From contig NZ_JAALDM010000015.1 of NCBI RefSeq assembly GCF_014144865.1, forward strand, positions 1 to 64,000: a stretch of 64,000 bases of DNA, in the 5' to 3' direction. Source of the stretch: Dietzia aerolata (GTDB taxonomy: Bacteria > Actinomycetota > Actinomycetes > Mycobacteriales > Mycobacteriaceae). Positions 8,563-16,688 of the stretch are shown in pieces; position 1 is the stretch's first letter, and each line of letters opens with the position of its first letter. Below the pieces are notes generated by a model. That model was not told where the DNA came from. It saw nothing but the letters and a program-made list of their open reading frames with translations, and ran no database searches. The translations under genes and the position numbers were made by a program.

Positions 8563-10204
8563 GCCTTCTCCGGATACGGCTCTCTCTCCGGAGCCATCAG
8601 CGGTACCCGAATGGTCATCTGGCATGGGGCCGTCGGTCGCGACGCCAGTCGGACGATGGTGGCGCCCGATAGTCCTGGCTGCTGTAGCTGCCTGTGCTGC
8701 ATGCGGACTCATCTACGAACTGGCACTACTCACGCTGGCCACGACCGTCCAGGGTGGCGGGATAGTCGCGACGAGCCTCATTGTCGCCGGCTACGTCGCG
8801 GCGCTGGGCCTCGGAGCGCTTCTCGCCAAGCCGTTCGTCGACCGCGCGGCGTCCTCGTTCGTCGCCGTCGAAGCCGCGCTAGGGCTGGTCGGTGGTGTCT
8901 CAGCCACTCTGCTGTACATCACGTTCACGTCATTGGGGACTCAACCGTCGCTCGTCGTGCTCGCGCTGGCGACCGGTGCTATCGGCGCACTGGTCGGTGC
9001 CGAGGTGCCGCTGCTCATGTCGCTGCTCCAAACCGGACGACGAAGTGACGCCGAGGAGGCCGGACGCACTCTCGCCAATCTCAATGCCGCGGACTACCTG
9101 GGCGCGCTGCTGGGCGGTTTGTTGTGGCCGTTTCTGCTGCTTCCCACGATGGGGATGCAGCAGGCTGCGGCGGTGACCGGCCTGATCAATGTCGCGGCCG
9201 CTGCCGTCTTGCTGGGCCTGGTACTGCGCCATTTCATGGCGCGTGTACGAACGGTCGTCTCGGCTCTCGTGCTACTGCTGGTCGCAGGGCTTCTGGGGAC
9301 ACTCCTCGTCGCCGTGGACGGTGTCACCGAGTGGTCTCGCTCCCGGCTGTATCCGGATCCGGTGGTGGCGCACACTCAATCCGCATACCAAGAGATCGTC
9401 GTTACCAGTGCCGTCTATAAGGGGCGTACGGACCGGAGGCTCTACCTAGACGGCACACTTCAATATTCCAGTCTTGACGAGTACCGATACACCGAGTCGC
9501 TCGTCCAGCCGGTGGTGGCAAACCGTCCGGAAGAGGTATTGGTGCTGGGCGGCGGTGACGGATTGGCCGCTCGAGACCTCCTCAAGGTTCCCGGGGTTCA
9601 GCGAGTGGTGCAGGTGGAGCTCGATCCCGCGGTGCTGGACATCGCCAGAACCCGGCTGGTTGAAGATAACGAAGGTGCACTGACCGATCCGCGGGTGGAC
9701 GTGATCGTGGATGACGCGTTCACCTGGCTGCGCCGTGGCGGCGATGGAGAGGTGCCGGACGGCGGTTTCGGCGCCGTTCTCGTGGACCTGCCGGATCCCA
9801 GGAATGCGGCGCTGGCACGCCTGTACTCGCAGGAGTTCTACGCCCTGATAGATCGGGTCGTCAGCGATGACGGACTGATGGTGGTCCAGTCCGGAAGTCC
9901 CTACTCGACGCCGCATCAGTATTGGCGGACGGTATCGACGGTTGGGTCGGCCGGGTGGTCGACCACCCCGTACCACACGTACGTCCCCACCTTCGGTGAC
10001 TGGGGATTCGTTCTCGCAGGTAAGAGCAAATCTGAACCCGAGCTTCGCCTTCGTCCTGATGTCGAGGGGCTGCGATACCTCCGTTCCGGGGTGTTGGCCG
10101 CCGCGACGGAGTTCGGAGGGGACGTCAGCCCTATGGCCCTCGATCCTTCGACTCTCGACAGGCCGCGAATTCTGGATGATTCGCGGCGGGGGTACGAGCG
10201 TTGA
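8555..10204 (+). CDS. Membrane-fused spermidine synthase-like enzyme
   Basis: This 549-residue protein has an N-terminal membrane half (about residues 35-245, roughly seven hydrophobic segments) and a C-terminal Rossmann-fold polyamine aminopropyltransferase domain. The nucleotide-binding motif VLVLGGGDGLAARDLL lies near residue 330, VQVELDPAVLDIAR follows, and the acidic VDLPDP motif near residue 410 corresponds to the catalytic region of spermidine synthases. A TTG start at 8555 overlaps the DUF350 gene. ATG at 8624 is the alternative and would shorten the protein by 23 residues. No S-adenosylmethionine decarboxylase gene is in the window, so the aminopropyl donor and the acceptor remain open. 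Confidence 0.82.
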   Translation: MPEPSPDTALSPEPSAVPEWSSGMGPSVATPVGRWWRPIVLAAVAACAACGLIYELALLTLATTVQGGGIVATSLIVAGYVAALGLGALLAKPFVDRAASSFVAVEAALGLVGGVSATLLYITFTSLGTQPSLVVLALATGAIGALVGAEVPLLMSLLQTGRRSDAEEAGRTLANLNAADYLGALLGGLLWPFLLLPTMGMQQAAAVTGLINVAAAAVLLGLVLRHFMARVRTVVSALVLLLVAGLLGTLLVAVDGVTEWSRSRLYPDPVVAHTQSAYQEIVVTSAVYKGRTDRRLYLDGTLQYSSLDEYRYTESLVQPVVANRPEEVLVLGGGDGLAARDLLKVPGVQRVVQVELDPAVLDIARTRLVEDNEGALTDPRVDVIVDDAFTWLRRGGDGEVPDGGFGAVLVDLPDPRNAALARLYSQEFYALIDRVVSDDGLMVVQSGSPYSTPHQYWRTVSTVGSAGWSTTPYHTYVPTFGDWGFVLAGKSKSEPELRLRPDVEGLRYLRSGVLAAATEFGGDVSPMALDPSTLDRPRILDDSRRGYER

Positions 10205-10696
10205 CCTCGTCCTGACCTCTACGAACGGCCTCCAGGCATGCGGGCCCCCGAATGTCGGGTGTCTGCTGGTGGGGACCCCCACAGAAGTCTAACCTGATTC
10301 TCAGATTATGGTTTTCGCCGATATTGCCCACTGGATTGCCAAATGATGTAAACAGCGGGGCCACTGCCCGTTTCGGGGAGGTGAACCGGGCGCCGTCGCC
10401 GACACCCTCCCGTGACACCTGTCGAATCTGCGCGAGAAGTCCCTCAGAATATCAAGTGCAACTTATGTTCATTGGGTAGCGTTTGGTCTGTGAGATGTGC
10501 ATCGGGGGTGAAAATTCAAGTGGATGCTGATACGGCGTGCTTGTGCGCTTGTCCTCTTGAGTGGTCCGCCACCCGGTCTGGGGTTGGGCGTTGGTTATGC
10601 AGCAATTTCGCCTGACTTGCAGCCGGAGTGCGGCCAGGCCCGGTCTGCTTTGTGCATCTCATGAGCTGCCTGCACCCCGAGAGAAGCGAGGATGAC
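10205..10696. other. Intergenic region upstream of gadB
   Basis: This 492-base gap separates the spermidine synthase-like gene from glutamate decarboxylase. No coding frame with recognisable content was seen. The stretch 10290-10500 is visibly lower in GC than the flanking genes (for example around 10440-10490), as expected for a promoter region. A weak inverted repeat occurs at 10265-10283. I could not assign a specific promoter or operator with confidence. Confidence 0.5.
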
Positions 10697-12097
10697 GTGT
10701 CTGAGACCTATCGCAATGCTGCCGAGCAGCAATCCGACGCCCAGCTGGAGATCAGCCCGGTGTTCGCCCGTCCGGGCGAGGCAACGTCGTTGCCGAAGTT
10801 CAAGATGCCCGACGGCATGATGTCCGGCGATACGGCTTATCAGATCGTCCACGACGAGGCCATGCTCGACGGCAACTCTCGGCTGAACCTCGCGACGTTC
10901 GTCTCCACCTGGATGGACGACAACGCGCAGAAGATCTACGCCGAGACCGCCGACAAGAACATGATCGACAAGGACGAGTACCCGGCTACCGCGGCGATCG
11001 AGGATCGATGCTGGCGGATGCTCGCCGACCTGTGGAACGTGCCGGACGCCAACGACACGATCGGTACCTCCACCGTCGGTTCCTCGGAGGCCTGCATGCT
11101 CGGCGGGCTCGCGCTCAAGCGCCTGTGGCAGGAGAAGCGCAAGGAAGAGGGTAAGTCCACCGAGAAGCCCAACCTGATCCTTTCCGCAGGAGTGCAGGTC
11201 GTCTGGGAGAAATTCTGCAACTACTGGGATGTCGAGGCCCGCTACGTCCCCGTGACCGAGGACCATCTCGTTCTGGACGGCTTCGAGCTGGAGAAGTACG
11301 TCGACGAGAACACGATCGGCGTCGTGGCCATCCTGGGACAGACCTACACCGGCCTCTACGAGCCGGTCAAGCAGATTTCCGAAAAGCTCGACGAGATCCA
11401 GAAGGACACCGGACTCGACGTCAAGATCCACGTCGACGGTGCTTCCGGTGCGATGGTCGCGCCGTTCTGTCAGCCCGATCTCGAGTGGGACTTCAAGGTC
11501 GACCGTGTCAACTCGATCAGTACGTCGGGTCACAAGTACGGGCTCGTCTACCCGGGCGTTGGCTGGGTCATCTGGCGCAACAAGGCCGTGTGCCCGGAGA
11601 GTCTCATCTTCCACGTCAGCTACCTAGGTGGCGACATGCCGACTCTGGCGTTGAACTTCTCGCGCCCCGGCGCTCAGGTCCTACTGCAGTACTACCAGTT
11701 CCTGCGTCTCGGCCGTGAGGGGTATCGGGCGGTGCAGCAGGGTTCTATCGATGTCGCCACGTATCTGTCGTCCGAGATCGAGAAACTGGGTCCGTTCACC
11801 CTCGTAAGCCGTGGAGACACCATTCCGGTCTTCGCGTGGAAGCTCAAGGAGGGCAAGCGAAACTGGGACCTCTACGACCTCGCGGACCGTCTGCGCATGC
11901 GCGGATGGCAGGTTCCGGCGTACCCCATGCCGGATGACATGGCAGATCTTGTCGTCCAGCGCATTGTGGTCCGTCTCGGCCTCAGCCGCGACCTGGCCGG
12001 ACTGCTGCTCGATGCGATCAAGGAAGAGGTCGACTTCCTTGAGAACCTCGCGGCTCCGATCCCGCGTGAGAAGCCGCGTACCAACTTCGCGCACTGA
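10697..12097 (+). CDS. gadB: Glutamate decarboxylase, PLP-dependent
   Basis: This enzyme converts L-glutamate to GABA and CO2, consuming a proton. The GTG at 10697 follows GAGAAGCGAGGA and gives 466 residues, the same length as E. coli GadB. An earlier in-frame start at 10628 would add an atypical leader. The PLP-binding lysine is Lys280 in STSGHKYGL, with HVDGASGAMVAPF just before it. The C terminus ends NFAH; in E. coli GadB a C-terminal histidine closes the active site at neutral pH. No glutamate/GABA antiporter gene is nearby. Downstream lie a YrhK-like membrane protein and an Ntn hydrolase. Confidence 0.95.
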   Translation: MSETYRNAAEQQSDAQLEISPVFARPGEATSLPKFKMPDGMMSGDTAYQIVHDEAMLDGNSRLNLATFVSTWMDDNAQKIYAETADKNMIDKDEYPATAAIEDRCWRMLADLWNVPDANDTIGTSTVGSSEACMLGGLALKRLWQEKRKEEGKSTEKPNLILSAGVQVVWEKFCNYWDVEARYVPVTEDHLVLDGFELEKYVDENTIGVVAILGQTYTGLYEPVKQISEKLDEIQKDTGLDVKIHVDGASGAMVAPFCQPDLEWDFKVDRVNSISTSGHKYGLVYPGVGWVIWRNKAVCPESLIFHVSYLGGDMPTLALNFSRPGAQVLLQYYQFLRLGREGYRAVQQGSIDVATYLSSEIEKLGPFTLVSRGDTIPVFAWKLKEGKRNWDLYDLADRLRMRGWQVPAYPMPDDMADLVVQRIVVRLGLSRDLAGLLLDAIKEEVDFLENLAAPIPREKPRTNFAH

Positions 12098-12205
12098 TCT
12101 GAGGGGTGGGAGGCCTCGGCCATGCCGTTTCAGAGGACTGCGTGCCTTCGCTGAGTGCGTGCGGATGACGGTCACTTTCTGAGAATTGCCCACCCTGACA
12201 CGGGC

Positions 12206-12238
12206 CCGCCCGGGCCGGCTGACCGCCGGCCCGGGCGG
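12206..12238 (+). terminator. Terminator between gadB and the YrhK-like gene
   Basis: A perfect 14-bp GC-rich stem (12206-12219 with 12225-12238) with a 5-base loop is followed by TGTTTCC. It lies 108 bases after the gadB stop and is likely to end or attenuate the gadB transcript before the next gene. Confidence 0.8.
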
Positions 12239-12292
12239 TGTTTCCGTTCCGTCCGACATCCATTACCGACCCACTGGAAGGTGCAACTTTCC

Positions 12293-12976
12293 ATGACACG
12301 ATCTCGAGTCGAATCTGGATCCGACCGACACAATTCGCTGTTGGTGCCCACACTGACCAAACAAAGCTGGTCGTTCATGATCGGATCGACTCTGTTCGCG
12401 GTCGGCGCAGCTGTGGCGATTTGGGACCTCGGATCCGCAAATCTCACGAACGTCCTGTGCTTCATCGGTGCCTGGTTCTTCACCACGGCCGGATTGATGC
12501 AGACGATTCTCAGTGGGGCGCCGACTAAGGCCGTGGATTACGGTACCGGTCGAATGTTTCGTGCAGTGTGGCTCGCGGCATTCATCCAGAGCGTCGGCAC
12601 GCTTCTGTTCAACGTCAGCACCAGTGGTGCCCTGGCGGCACGCTCCATTCACGCGCAAGAGCAATTCGTCTGGAATCCGGACGCTGGCGGCTCCGTTGCA
12701 TTCCTCATCAGTGCGGCGTTCGTCTATGTCGCCTACTTTCGAGATCGGGACACTCTGTGGGAGCCGAGCCAATCCGGCTGGTGGGGCGCTCATATCAACA
12801 TGCTCGGTTGCATCGCGTTCGGTGTATCCGCGGTGGGGGCCTTCGTCCTAGCCAATGGCTCTGTCGAGAATGCCAATGTGGCCAACTGGGGCACATTCAT
12901 CGGCGCACTTTGTTTCTTCTTCTCGTCTGCAATTGCACTTCCGCAACTTGGTTGGAACCGACGTAATTCCACATAG
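12293..12976 (+). CDS. YrhK-like integral membrane protein
   Basis: This 227-residue protein appears to have about six membrane helices arranged as two similar halves. Each half has the pattern GxxxFxxGA followed by a second helix beginning FIGAxxFF: SFMIGSTLFAVGAAVAIWDL with FIGAWFFTTAGLMQ in the first, and LGCIAFGVSAVGAFV with FIGALCFFFSSAIAL in the second. This resembles the YrhK family. The ATG at 12293 is preceded by GGAAGG. It sits between glutamate decarboxylase and an Ntn hydrolase. A transport or membrane-protective role is possible but not shown. Confidence 0.65.
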   Translation: MTRSRVESGSDRHNSLLVPTLTKQSWSFMIGSTLFAVGAAVAIWDLGSANLTNVLCFIGAWFFTTAGLMQTILSGAPTKAVDYGTGRMFRAVWLAAFIQSVGTLLFNVSTSGALAARSIHAQEQFVWNPDAGGSVAFLISAAFVYVAYFRDRDTLWEPSQSGWWGAHINMLGCIAFGVSAVGAFVLANGSVENANVANWGTFIGALCFFFSSAIALPQLGWNRRNST

Positions 12977-13065
12977 TCTGCAGGTGAGGCATTGAAGATT
13001 GTGGAACATCGATCAGTCGAAATCGGCACCGAGCAGGAACATCTCGATAAGGACTAGGAGTCCCT

Positions 13066-14145
13066 ATGTGTACACGTGTCGTCTGGCCAGATGCCAATGG
13101 TTCGGTAATCGTCGGTCGGAACATGGATTTTCACATGGACCTGCTCACCAATTTGTGGAAATTTCCCCGTGGCGTTGAACGAGTCGACGGTGTCTTCGGT
13201 GAGCTCACATGGACCTCCAAGTACGGAAGTCTTGTCGCGACAGCCTTCGATCTCATTGCGACCGACGGGATGAATGAGAAGGGATTCGCAGGTCATATCC
13301 TCTGGCTCACCGAGTCCGACTACGGCAAGCCCTCTCCAGAAGGAACCTGGCTAAGTCAGTCCGTGTGGCTGCAGTACTACCTCGATAATTTCGAAACAGT
13401 TGAACAGGCCGTGAGGTGGACTGAGTCAACGCAGGTCGGCATCTCTCAGCTTTTCGACCCTACTGGTCATCTCGTCCCCACATTGCATCTGGCGATCAAT
13501 GACGCCACCGGTGACTCGGCGATCATCGAGTACGTCGACGGCACCCCGACCATCTATCACAGCCGTGATTACAAGGTCATGACCAACTCGCCGACGTTCG
13601 ACCGGCAGCTGGAGTTGGTTGCACAGATCGAGGGGTTGGGCGGGGAGAAGCCGTTGCCCGGGTCGACTCAAGCCAGGGATCGTTTCGCTCGCGCCTCTTA
13701 TTACGTTGAGAATCAAGTCCAGCCCACAAGCCAGGTGGGCGCGATCGCGGCGATGTTCAGCATCATTCGAAATGCCGCCCAACCGTTCCGTACCCCGGAG
13801 CCGGGCAAACCCGATGCTTCACAGACGATCTGGCAAGTGGTGCTGGATCTGACCAATCGGCGATATGTCTTCGAGTCGACTACCAGGCCGAATATTGTCT
13901 GGGTCGACTTCGACGACATGGATTTCACCGAGAGTTCTGGAACGACCAAGCTCGACCTGGTCGGGCAGATGGCACTCGAGGGAGGACTTGCCGGCAACGT
14001 CACTGATGGTTTCGTCCGAGTCGAGGCCGCTGCACTCGAAGTCATCGCGACAGGAGTGACGGCGCTCGAATTCGTCGCGAGAAAGCAGGACGAGTTCGCG
14101 GCGCTGGCCGCAACCGTCCGAGCATTCGCCACAGCAAAGAAGTGA
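13066..14145 (+). CDS. Choloylglycine/penicillin V acylase-family Ntn hydrolase
   Basis: This 359-residue hydrolase belongs to the N-terminal-nucleophile family that cleaves linear amides (bile salt hydrolases, penicillin V acylases, N-acyl-homoserine lactone acylases). The protein begins Met-Cys-Thr-Arg, so removal of Met exposes Cys2 as nucleophile, and the family motif VGRNMDFH follows near residue 22. An ATG with AAGGACTAGGAG upstream supports the start. There is no signal peptide, so it acts in the cytoplasm. The natural substrate cannot be told from sequence. It follows gadB and the YrhK-like gene on the same strand. Confidence 0.85.
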   Translation: MCTRVVWPDANGSVIVGRNMDFHMDLLTNLWKFPRGVERVDGVFGELTWTSKYGSLVATAFDLIATDGMNEKGFAGHILWLTESDYGKPSPEGTWLSQSVWLQYYLDNFETVEQAVRWTESTQVGISQLFDPTGHLVPTLHLAINDATGDSAIIEYVDGTPTIYHSRDYKVMTNSPTFDRQLELVAQIEGLGGEKPLPGSTQARDRFARASYYVENQVQPTSQVGAIAAMFSIIRNAAQPFRTPEPGKPDASQTIWQVVLDLTNRRYVFESTTRPNIVWVDFDDMDFTESSGTTKLDLVGQMALEGGLAGNVTDGFVRVEAAALEVIATGVTALEFVARKQDEFAALAATVRAFATAKK

Positions 14146-14262
14146 CGGGGCACAGGAGTCGCTGAGCGTGATCGAACGATGACGTCTCGATTGAAAAGCA
14201 ACTGCTGTGCATGTTGGACGCCGGCCTCGCCGCGGAACCGCACGAAGTGAGGGCAGACGACG

Positions 14263-15384
14263 ATGACGACGACACTGACGATCGGCACCGAAGTGGGGGC
14301 AGAAGACACAGTCGTAGGGCTGGACGCCACACGATTCAATCGACACACGTTCTGGTGCGGTCAGAGCGGCAGCGGAAAGAGCTACGCGCTGGGGGTGGTG
14401 CTGGAGCAGCTTCTTCTGGAAACCGACCTGCCCCTGCTGATCCTCGATCCGAACGCGGATTTCGTCAGGTTGTCCCAGACGCGACCGGAGGCGCACCGAG
14501 ATGCCGTCGCGCGGCTCGCGGATCTGGATCTCCGGATCTTCCGCTCGTCGGCAGGTGCATCCCAGCCACTCCGGGCGCGTTATCTCGACCTGACACCAGC
14601 GTCGAAAGCCGCACTTCTTCAGCTGGATCCGATTGTTGACGCCGAGGAATACAACGTTCTCCTCCGAGCGGAGATCAACCGCAAGGATTACTCGGTGGCC
14701 GAGTTCGATCCCGACACGATCATCGAGCGTTTGCGTTCGTCGGAGGACCCAGGCCAGGTGCGGCTGGCATACCGAATGGAAAACCTCGGCGTCCTCAAAT
14801 GGGATTTGTGGGCCCGCGGAACTGAGTCCGTGGTGGACGTGGTCGCCGAGCGCCCACGAGCGACAGTGATGGACCTGGGTGGATTCACCCATCCCGCGGA
14901 GTCGAAGGTCGCGGCGCTCGCAGTTCTTGAACAGCTGTGGGAGCGAAGGGAAGAACGGCGTCCGATACTGATCGTGATAGACGAGGCCCACAACATCTGC
15001 CCGCCCGATCCCGAGAATGAAGTGGAGCGGGCGCTGACCAAACAGGTCATCCAGATTGCCGCAGAGGGCCGGAAATTTGGGCTGTGGATGTTGCTGTCGA
15101 CACAGCGCCCCGGGAAAATTCATCCGAACGTGCTGTCTCAATGCGACAACCTCGGTCTCATGCGGATCAATTCGCCGCGAGACCTGACGGACTTGTCGGA
15201 CGTGTTCGGATACGCGGGAGAAGAACATCTCCGTCGGTCTACTGGATTCGCCCAGGGTCAGGCACTGTTCGCTGGCGGTTTCGTGTCGGAGCCGACATTT
15301 GTGCAGGTAGGTCGCAGGCTCACCGAGGAGTCGGGTGGGGATGTGAAGGTGCCCATACGCGGACAGTCGGGGGAACACCTCTGA
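14263..15384 (+). CDS. HerA/FtsK-superfamily ATPase
   Basis: This 373-residue ATPase has a Walker A motif GQSGSGKSYA at residues 33-42, a Walker B motif ILIVIDEAHN near 236-245, and an STQRPGKIH segment near 279 that probably carries the trans-acting arginine. The layout fits HerA-like hexameric DNA translocases of the DUF87 type, but the N-terminal HAS-barrel of archaeal HerA is absent and no NurA nuclease is next door. The following gene on the same strand encodes an unidentified protein of similar size, the obvious candidate partner. Other HerA-like ATPases act in DNA repair, conjugation or anti-phage defence. Confidence 0.8.
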   Translation: MTTTLTIGTEVGAEDTVVGLDATRFNRHTFWCGQSGSGKSYALGVVLEQLLLETDLPLLILDPNADFVRLSQTRPEAHRDAVARLADLDLRIFRSSAGASQPLRARYLDLTPASKAALLQLDPIVDAEEYNVLLRAEINRKDYSVAEFDPDTIIERLRSSEDPGQVRLAYRMENLGVLKWDLWARGTESVVDVVAERPRATVMDLGGFTHPAESKVAALAVLEQLWERREERRPILIVIDEAHNICPPDPENEVERALTKQVIQIAAEGRKFGLWMLLSTQRPGKIHPNVLSQCDNLGLMRINSPRDLTDLSDVFGYAGEEHLRRSTGFAQGQALFAGGFVSEPTFVQVGRRLTEESGGDVKVPIRGQSGEHL

Positions 15385-15460
15385 CTGGCCCATCGTTGTA
15401 CCGGGTGTGATATCCCGTGACATGGACGTGCCCGTCACCGGGGTGCGACGAGGAGGGCGC

Positions 15461-16600
15461 ATGACAGCCGACAACAAGGCTCGCACGGCACGGGACCGGA
15501 TCGTCTCCGATGTCGACCAGATGTGTCGCGGAGAAGGACGGCCTCCGGTCGCCGAACTGTCGGACCGGGCAGCCCTCTTGGTGGCCTGTGGGTTGGTCGA
15601 GCCTCGAATTGTCGACGTCGTCCGGACACGTCTGCACCGCAACCTGTCATTTCCCACCACCGGTGGTTTTCACCAGGTTCGGGTCATCGAGGAACAGCGG
15701 CACGATCTGCGGCGGATAATCGACTCGCCAGCCCCCTCGATGTTGAAGATGGCGCTCCGCACCCGCCTGGCGGAACTCGATCGCAAATACCTCGTTCTTC
15801 GTTCTGGTTTCACCAGAGGGGCCGGGGTGTTCGCGTACAAGATCAAGGACATTCGCGCAGACAGGAGGCGGGGTGTCCATCTGGACACCGATGACCGCGG
15901 GCGGCTGTTCGACGCATTGGCCTCCACACCGACCATGGCTCCGGTTCCACTTGTCCCCAGGACACTAGGGGAGCTCGGCACGGTGGCAGCCGCGTACGGG
16001 CAGCGGGAGATGGGACGTGTTGTCCTTCCCCAGCGAATGCAGACGGTGGTGCGTTCGCTGCCGTCGCTACCGCAGATCCGATCTGATAACAGGCGGATCC
16101 CGGAAATGTATACGGCGATGCTCATGGAGGTCGGTGGACTCTACGACCGGTTGAATGCGGGGTACTTCCGGGGTGGGCGCGCTGTCGAGGAAATCAGGCT
16201 CCAATTCGACGCGGAAAGTGAACTCATCGGGCTCTCCGGAGACCTGTGCCGACTCCGCGAGGCGGCCGCCACGGCTGACGCGTCTTTCTCATCCGACGGC
16301 TTCAGCACCCTCACCGGTATGGGTCCGGCGATCGACCGGGCGTGGGCCGAGGTGGTCGAACGCGCCGTGGCATTTCGCGAACTGGTGGAGTCGGTGGAGT
16401 CGCGTGCAGACGTTGCCGTGGCCGAGGCCGCCCGGGTTGCGGGGATCGCGCGGGATAACGGGGTCAGATCGCCCGCTGCTCACTACCAACCCAACCAAGC
16501 CGATCTCGCAGCCGAGCACCTGGCAGCGAGAGCGGGGGACCGGATGCTGTCGACCGAGGCGATGCGCAGGTTGCGAGGTCAGATCGACCCAGAGAAGTAG
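15461..16600 (+). CDS. Unidentified protein next to the HerA-like ATPase
   Basis: I do not recognise this 379-residue protein. It is soluble, mostly predicted helical, rich in Arg, Ala and Glu, and has no signal peptide, membrane helix, cysteine cluster or clear nuclease motif. The ATG at 15461 was chosen because AGGAGGG lies four bases before it; the earlier in-frame start at 15407 has none. The gap to the HerA-like gene is 76 bases, and the two may form a functional pair. The central part (about residues 130-230) has a Pro-rich stretch, PVPLVPRTLGELG. No function is proposed. Confidence 0.7.
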   Translation: MTADNKARTARDRIVSDVDQMCRGEGRPPVAELSDRAALLVACGLVEPRIVDVVRTRLHRNLSFPTTGGFHQVRVIEEQRHDLRRIIDSPAPSMLKMALRTRLAELDRKYLVLRSGFTRGAGVFAYKIKDIRADRRRGVHLDTDDRGRLFDALASTPTMAPVPLVPRTLGELGTVAAAYGQREMGRVVLPQRMQTVVRSLPSLPQIRSDNRRIPEMYTAMLMEVGGLYDRLNAGYFRGGRAVEEIRLQFDAESELIGLSGDLCRLREAAATADASFSSDGFSTLTGMGPAIDRAWAEVVERAVAFRELVESVESRADVAVAEAARVAGIARDNGVRSPAAHYQPNQADLAAEHLAARAGDRMLSTEAMRRLRGQIDPEK

Positions 16601-16688
16601 GAGCGGCCTCCGGCGGGGCGGGGCACCGAGAAGGCGCACGCCTGCGTACGGTGGGAGCATCTGTTCGTGATCGGGAAGGACACTGCGC

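Noticed and set aside
10265-10283. Terminator after the spermidine synthase-like gene
   Set aside because: The stem is only about five base pairs with no T-run.
10628-10696. Longer gadB start at 10628
   Set aside because: The extra 23 residues do not fit the family, and the GTG at 10697 has a good ribosome binding site and gives the standard 466 residues.
12206-12238. Riboswitch or structured RNA ahead of the YrhK-like gene
   Set aside because: A single perfect GC stem with a short loop followed by TGTTT is explained by a terminator.
13819-15660. 613-residue minus-strand frame opposite the Ntn hydrolase and HerA-like genes
   Set aside because: It has no domain pattern, and the plus-strand genes have intact catalytic motifs.
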